Shown here piece by piece: positions 59,247 through 64,000 of a DNA stretch of 64,000 bases. The position numbers and the translations under genes are program-made. Positions within the stretch are counted from its first letter, which is position 1, and each line of letters begins with the position of its first letter. Under the pieces are notes generated by a model. That model searched no databases and was not told the DNA's origin. It saw nothing but the letters and a program-made list of their open reading frames with translations. Source of the stretch: Planctomycetota bacterium (GTDB taxonomy: Bacteria > Planctomycetota > Phycisphaerae > Phycisphaerales > SM1A02); NCBI GenBank assembly GCA_021414025.1, contig JAIOPG010000006.1, positions 276,618 through 340,617 of the forward strand, in the 5' to 3' direction.

Positions 59247-60170
59247 TCAGCTTTGCTTGTAGACATCCGTGCTCAGGTACTTCAGGCCGGTGTCGCACGC
59301 GAGCGTGACCACAGTTGCGCCCGGCCCGAGTCGCTTGGCCATTTGGACCGCGGCTAGGACATTGGCGCCGGAGGATGTGCCCGCGAAGATCGCCTCCTCG
59401 CGGGCAAGGCGCCGCGTCATCTCTTTCGCGTCCGCGGTCTTGATCGGAATGATTTCGTCCACAAGCGTCGGATCCCACAGCGGGGGCGTGTAGCCGATGC
59501 CAACACCTTCAATTTTGTGGGGACCGGCCTGGCCTCCGAGCAGCACCGATGATTCAGCGGGCTCGACGGCCACAATTTTGACGCGTGGATTGTGTCGCTT
59601 GAGCACCTCGGCCACGCCGCGCGAAGAAGCCCCCGTGCCCACGCTGTGCACGAAGGCATCGACCTTGCCGAGGGTCTGCCTCCAGATCTCCTCGCCAAGC
59701 GGGTGATAGCCCGCGATGCTGTCGTGGTTGTTGAGCTGGTCGATCCACATCGTGCGCGGCTCCCGACTCAATGCGCGGGCGGCCTCGATCATGTCCAGGA
59801 TCAACTTACGGGTGGTGAGGCCGCCCTCGCTCGGCAGGAGCGTCAATTCGGCGCCCAGCGCCCGCATGTGATCCAGTTTCTCCCTGCTGAACGCGTCGGA
59901 GCTGACGATCCGGATGCGGTAGCCCTTGGCGGCGCAGACCAGCGCGAGCGACGATCCCGTGCTGCCGCCCGTGTACTCAACGACGGTGTCGCCGGGCTTC
60001 AGTCGGCCATCCTTCTCTGCGCGCTCGATCACCATCAGCGCCATCCGATCCTTCATGCTGCCGGTGGGATTCTCGCCCTCCAGTTTCACGAAGATGTCGG
60101 CGCCATGCGCTGGCGCGACTTTGCGGAGCTGCACTATCGAAGTGTTGCCGATTGCGTCGAGTATGTTCAC
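59247..60170 (-). CDS. Cysteine synthase family (PLP) enzyme
   Basis: 307 residues, fold type II PLP enzyme. The lysine that binds PLP is in NPTGSMKDRMA, the substrate loop is EYTGGSTGSSLA (TSGNT-like), and the phosphate-binding loop VGTGASSRGV plus the late GTSSGANVLAA complete the O-acetylserine sulfhydrylase/cystathionine beta-synthase pattern. The role could be cysteine synthesis from O-acetylserine. TGGSTGS differs from the TSGNTG of classical CysK. The GTG at 60170 opens on NILDAIGNT, the usual N-terminus; the upstream part of the frame does not look coding. Confidence 0.88.
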   Translation of the reverse strand: MNILDAIGNTSIVQLRKVAPAHGADIFVKLEGENPTGSMKDRMALMVIERAEKDGRLKPGDTVVEYTGGSTGSSLALVCAAKGYRIRIVSSDAFSREKLDHMRALGAELTLLPSEGGLTTRKLILDMIEAARALSREPRTMWIDQLNNHDSIAGYHPLGEEIWRQTLGKVDAFVHSVGTGASSRGVAEVLKRHNPRVKIVAVEPAESSVLLGGQAGPHKIEGVGIGYTPPLWDPTLVDEIIPIKTADAKEMTRRLAREEAIFAGTSSGANVLAAVQMAKRLGPGATVVTLACDTGLKYLSTDVYKQS

Positions 60171-60193
60171 GCGCCGTTGCTCTTGGGCCAGTG

Positions 60194-60760
60194 TCAGTGG
60201 GAAGGGTTGCCGAAGCCGGCGCCGCGCAACATGCCGTGCTTGCCGAAGTACTTGCGCCACAGAATCGGCAGAGCGAAAATCGACACGACACAGGCTGTCA
60301 AAGCCCACGGCAGCAACAGCCACTCCGGCATCAAGCGCAAGAGCACAAGCGCGAAGAGTGGGATTATGAGGCTGTAGTGCACAACGAGAATCCAACGGTC
60401 GCGCCGGGAAAGATTCGGAAACAATTCAATTCGCCGGCGTTGGGCGCGGACCTGCTCGTGTGGCGCAAAGACTGCCACCCGCGACGCAAGCACGCCGCCC
60501 GCGACCGGAGCGAACACAACTAGACCGATCCAAAATGGCCATGAATAGAAGAGTGTCGTGCCGAAAGTGACCGCCAAAGGAAAGAGCAAGGCAAAATTCA
60601 CCAGGCCGCACCAGGCGCCGACTCGTCTGGAGGACTCCGGGGTGAACGCCAGCCGACTCTTGCAGCCGTGGCAGAAGCGGCCGCCGAATTTGTGGCCCAA
60701 CAATCGCCCGAGCGAATACGACGTCTGACAGTGTGGGCACTTGAGATTGGAGATCGGCAT
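60194..60760 (-). CDS. Zinc-ribbon membrane protein of unknown function
   Basis: 188 residues. Two CxxC pairs (CPHCQ near residue 8 and CHGCK near residue 30) form a zinc ribbon, followed by four membrane spans in two pairs (about 47-68, 72-95 and 128-165) separated by a basic loop (RAQRRRIELFPNLSRRDR). No family recognised. ATG at 60760. Confidence 0.75.
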   Translation of the reverse strand: MPISNLKCPHCQTSYSLGRLLGHKFGGRFCHGCKSRLAFTPESSRRVGAWCGLVNFALLFPLAVTFGTTLFYSWPFWIGLVVFAPVAGGVLASRVAVFAPHEQVRAQRRRIELFPNLSRRDRWILVVHYSLIIPLFALVLLRLMPEWLLLPWALTACVVSIFALPILWRKYFGKHGMLRGAGFGNPSH

Positions 60761-60795
60761 GCGTGGATCCGCCTTTCAGGGATCCGTCGGGCGGA

Positions 60796-61290
60796 TCACG
60801 AGGGTCCATGATACCGCGAAGCATCAGCTGATCGCCAATAGTTGCTCATGAGTTCGCGCGTCCACTGCGGCTGGCGCACCGGCTCGCGCGGCAGGTACTC
60901 GGCCAGGACCGGCTTGAGGTCGATCACCGGCGTGCCATCGATGGCGTCGAGCTCGGCCACGAAGAGGCGCGTCCCTACGCAGCGCAGCACACAGCAGATC
61001 GTGCACCCGATCCGATTGGGGCGGTTCTTGCCGCGCTGCGCAAAGACTCCCACTTCGGGCCACTCCTTGTTGTCCCTCGGATGACGGGCGCCGCGACAGG
61101 TCTGGGCGGGGTCGGCTTCGTGCAGCAGGAAGAAAACTTCGACATGGGAGAACTCCGTCAAGCCCTTCAGCGCGTCGGCCGTGAAGCCCTCAACCAATTC
61201 GATGCAGGATTCCGCTCCACCCCAGAAGTCGTCCGTCGCGCGAGTGCGGGACGCGTGCACGTACCCAATGGGTTCAACGGAATAATTCAT
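60796..61290 (-). CDS. trmO: tRNA methyltransferase TrmO-like (UPF0066)
   Basis: 164 residues. The family methylates N6 of threonylcarbamoyladenosine-37 in tRNA using SAM. Signatures: YSVEPIGYVHASR at the N-terminus, the hydrophobic strand SHVEVFFLLHEA, RPNRIGCTICCVLRC (NRPNRIG motif) and LDAIDGTPVIDLKPV. It starts at the ATG at 61290, which directly precedes the first strand. TATCCT lies six bases upstream, without a Shine-Dalgarno site. Confidence 0.88.
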   Translation of the reverse strand: MNYSVEPIGYVHASRTRATDDFWGGAESCIELVEGFTADALKGLTEFSHVEVFFLLHEADPAQTCRGARHPRDNKEWPEVGVFAQRGKNRPNRIGCTICCVLRCVGTRLFVAELDAIDGTPVIDLKPVLAEYLPREPVRQPQWTRELMSNYWRSADASRYHGPS

Positions 61291-61479
61291 GCGACGAGGA
61301 TAACCCGAGACCTCAATGGCCTTGCTCACGCTTGCTTGGGCGCTTGCACTCAGGCCTTCGAATTCGGTCGCGCCACGGGCCACATTTGCCGCCGCTTCCA
61401 TCCCAGCGCGATGCTGAGCACAAGAGGCTCAACCGCGAACGACCGAATGAAACCGCAGGCGACAAATTCAGTGAAACCA

Positions 61480-61818
61480 TCAGGGTTTGCTCCCCAAAGT
61501 CGTCATGACCTTGTGAACAACCGGCGCGATCAATATGGCCAGCGAAAGCAAGATGACGAGGCCTGCATAGAGCGCATAGGAACCGGCAAACAGCTTGCCT
61601 CCATCGGTTTTGGGCGAGTCAATCGGCCCCATCCCTCCCAGGAGCATGGCGGAATTCAGATAGGCATCGCGCCAGGGAAGGTTTTCAAAGTACATGTAGC
61701 CGGCCATGCCGAGTAGGAGTGACACAAGCACCATGGCGATGACCAAAACGAAGTGAAATAGGAATTTTCTGTTGTACAGAGTGTGAAGTACATGGGACTT
61801 CGATTTGGGTGTGCTCAT
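61480..61818 (-). CDS. Small membrane protein with channel-like motif
   Basis: 112 residues with two strong spans (about 22-42 and 84-104). The region between them (WRDAYLNSAMLLGGMGPID) has the layout of a pore-loop, as in the two-span ion-channel fold, and resembles part of the protein at 7496-8191. No canonical potassium filter (TVGYG) is present, so the ion and even the transport function are uncertain. Confidence 0.68.
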   Translation of the reverse strand: MSTPKSKSHVLHTLYNRKFLFHFVLVIAMVLVSLLLGMAGYMYFENLPWRDAYLNSAMLLGGMGPIDSPKTDGGKLFAGSYALYAGLVILLSLAILIAPVVHKVMTTLGSKP

Positions 61819-61872
61819 GATGGAAATCGGTCCATTGACGCAGCGGCGCCACGATTCCCCGCAAGTCTACCC

Positions 61873-62916
61873 TCAATCCGTCATCGCCCAGACATCGTTG
61901 CTGTAGATGAACGACAGCTCGCCATTGACCTCGGCGGAGAATTTGCCGCCGGTCATGTAGAGCTTGTCGCCGAAGATCCATGTCGCCACGCCCCCGCGCG
62001 GAGTCCATGGCGCGGTTTGCTCCCTCCACGCCACGCCGTCCTCCGATACCAGCACCGCCTTGGTGAAACTGCCGTCGCGGTTGGCGCCGACAAGCCAGAG
62101 CTTGTCGTTAAAAACAATCGGCGACGCGCCATATTGCGGCACCATGGCGTCGCTGGCTTGCGTCCACTTCACGCCGTCGCCGGATGACCAGATCTCGGCG
62201 CCTGAGTGCGGGTTATTCGTCGGCTCGCCGTCGATTACGCCACCGCCGATGATCCAGATCTTGTTCTTGAACACCACCGCGACATCGATGGTGCGCGGGG
62301 TCCACGCCGTCGTATCGGCGACTCGAACCCAATGAACGCCGTCGGCTGAATTCCACACATCGTTGAAGTAGTTCCTGCCGTCCGAGCCGCCCATCAGCCA
62401 GATCTTGCCCTTGAAAACCACGGTCTTGTAGAAGACCCGCTCCGGCAGATTCGACGAGTCCGCGAGCACTTCCCACTTCTTGAAATCGGTCGTGCGTGCG
62501 ATGCGCGAACCCAGCCGCAGATGTGGGTAGTCCCCCTCGACGGTTCCAAGCAGGTAGACGGCATCGTTGAATTGCACGTGCCTTTGGTGGCCGGGCTTCG
62601 CACCCAGGGTCGGCAGTTCGGACATCGTCCAGGCTTTGCCGTCGCCGGAAGACCAGTTGCCGGCGGGATGAAATGCCCACATCTGATGGCCCACGGTGAA
62701 GACCGGAAAGTTGTAGGAGCCGGGGAACTCCGCATCGTCGGTCACGCGGGTCCATGTGTTGGACGGAGCAAACTCGACGATCGGTTCGTGGTGACTGGCG
62801 CTGCGGCCGTCGGTGCAGGCATTCGCAACCCAAAGGCATGCCGCAACACACATCAGCGAGAACCGGCGATCCCTTGCATTCCGCATCAACTTGGATTGGA
62901 GAAGAGTGCTGTCCAT
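61873..62916 (-). CDS. Secreted kelch/galactose oxidase-like beta-propeller protein
   Basis: 347 residues, exported by an N-terminal signal (about 12-35, RFSLMCVAACLWVANA). The mature protein consists of repeated blades with the pattern VVFKGKIWLMGG, VVFKNKIWIIGG, IVFNDKLWLVGA and IFGDKLYMTGG, each followed by WSSADG- or EDGVAW-type turns. It likely forms a six- or seven-bladed propeller that binds a ligand outside the cell; no copper or catalytic site is recognised. ATG at 62916 or 62886 could both be the start. Confidence 0.8.
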   Translation of the reverse strand: MDSTLLQSKLMRNARDRRFSLMCVAACLWVANACTDGRSASHHEPIVEFAPSNTWTRVTDDAEFPGSYNFPVFTVGHQMWAFHPAGNWSSGDGKAWTMSELPTLGAKPGHQRHVQFNDAVYLLGTVEGDYPHLRLGSRIARTTDFKKWEVLADSSNLPERVFYKTVVFKGKIWLMGGSDGRNYFNDVWNSADGVHWVRVADTTAWTPRTIDVAVVFKNKIWIIGGGVIDGEPTNNPHSGAEIWSSGDGVKWTQASDAMVPQYGASPIVFNDKLWLVGANRDGSFTKAVLVSEDGVAWREQTAPWTPRGGVATWIFGDKLYMTGGKFSAEVNGELSFIYSNDVWAMTD

Positions 62917-62926
62917 TGCGATGTCG

Positions 62927-63508
<582 letters not shown>

Positions 63509-64000
63509 TGCTGCTCCATGATCCTGCGGGCCCTTGCCCGTGCTGGCTGCGTTCGATCTTAGCCGCGCACACAGGGGTGTGCAGCGACGTTAGCCCTCAC
63601 ACGTTCAATCAATGTGGAACGTCGCCGCGCGGACGTAGCGTAAGAATTGTTTACATGATGTGAAGACAGCCCCCGCGCAGACCGGCGCCATGGCACTTCG
63701 ATCCCGATAGAGTCGGGTTGCAGCGCGGCGCAGGCGCGCGATCACGATCATGCTGCGCCAAGGAACCTCTGAACAAGTTCGGAGCCGCGATAGCCTCCTG
63801 CGTCAGGGGGCGAAAAACCGCAGGTTCTTGGGGGTGTGGCGAGCACCAAGCTGTGTGGCGAAGACGATGTGCTGACATTTTCAGAGTTTTCCTAATGGCA
63901 CGATCCCGATTCTGCGAGCCCGACCCCGCGGGCCCGTTTCTGCGAGCGCCGACTTGAAGTCATCCGTCCCAACCGAATCGGAAAACGCGAGCGGCCATCG
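63509..64000. other. Right-edge region without a supported gene
   Basis: Short frames on both strands here have arginine-rich, unstructured translations and no ribosome binding site. No tRNA, rRNA or repeat was recognised. A coding region may begin beyond the edge. Confidence 0.4.

Noticed and set aside
63651..63957. Small frames at the right edge
   Set aside because: Arg-rich translations without structure, on both strands, and no ribosome binding site.

Overview
The window is GC-rich bacterial DNA, most likely from a planctomycete of the Phycisphaerae. The clues are a paired dockerin-like segment in a secreted chitinase (two DLDxSGEVDGGD units), four secreted proteins ending in a PEP-CTERM-like tail (VPAPG, then a hydrophobic stretch, then ARRRR), and a large expansion of TPR glycosyltransferases. 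The taxonomic placement is an inference; no rRNA or tRNA gene was seen.

Layout. 1-2000: the end of a kynurenine/3-hydroxyanthranilate operon (ACMSD fragment, nbaC) divergent from an acyl-CoA desaturase. 2031-5851: a GT2 glycosyltransferase divergent from tyrA, which is translationally coupled to a SEC-C/TPR/SPINDLY-type glycosyltransferase (SPY copy A). 5953-11193: a SYLF lipoprotein, trhO, a membrane protein, a sugar epimerase coupled to a ketopantoate-reductase-like enzyme, and a Tat-exported phosphoesterase. 11218-16919: a purine/ureide catabolism block made of 5-hydroxyisourate hydrolase, a 1592-residue fusion (malate synthase, OHCU decarboxylase, serine hydrolase, allantoicase) and guanine deaminase.

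16929-36289 is the centrepiece: ten SPINDLY-type GT41 genes and one methyltransferase-like gene in 19.4 kb, arranged as a five-gene operon, a three-gene operon and two outward-facing genes. With copy A the window has eleven paralogues. Seven begin with a SecA-type zinc motif (SEC-C), one begins instead with a methyltransferase-like domain, and three begin directly with TPRs. Operon genes are joined by ATGA or GTGA start/stop overlaps; one junction is bridged by a seven-codon mini-ORF that keeps the overlap at both ends. Members differ in N-terminal module and in active-site motifs, which suggests a family diversified for different protein substrates or donors.

36350-42894: NDH-2, four PEP-CTERM-like secreted proteins (three are tandem paralogues, each with its own terminator), a VOC protein and a membrane protein. 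42925-50187: a flavoprotein, a VWA protein, a PAS-PAS-GGDEF cyclase, a CBM2/dockerin-like/GH18 chitinase and a membrane protein. 50267-63508: mostly small accessory genes (DUF1080, AAA ATPase after an AT-rich island, VOC, EamA, GNAT, isoprenylcysteine-methyltransferase-like, CPBP protease, cysteine synthase, TrmO, kelch-like, TMEM175-like), many on the minus strand. 63509-64000 shows no supported gene.

Many genes without a Shine-Dalgarno sequence have a -10-like hexamer (TAAACT, TAGGAT, TATACT, TACACT and similar) only 6-10 bases before the start codon, so leaderless mRNAs seem common. Others use strong Shine-Dalgarno sites, sometimes with TTG or GTG starts.
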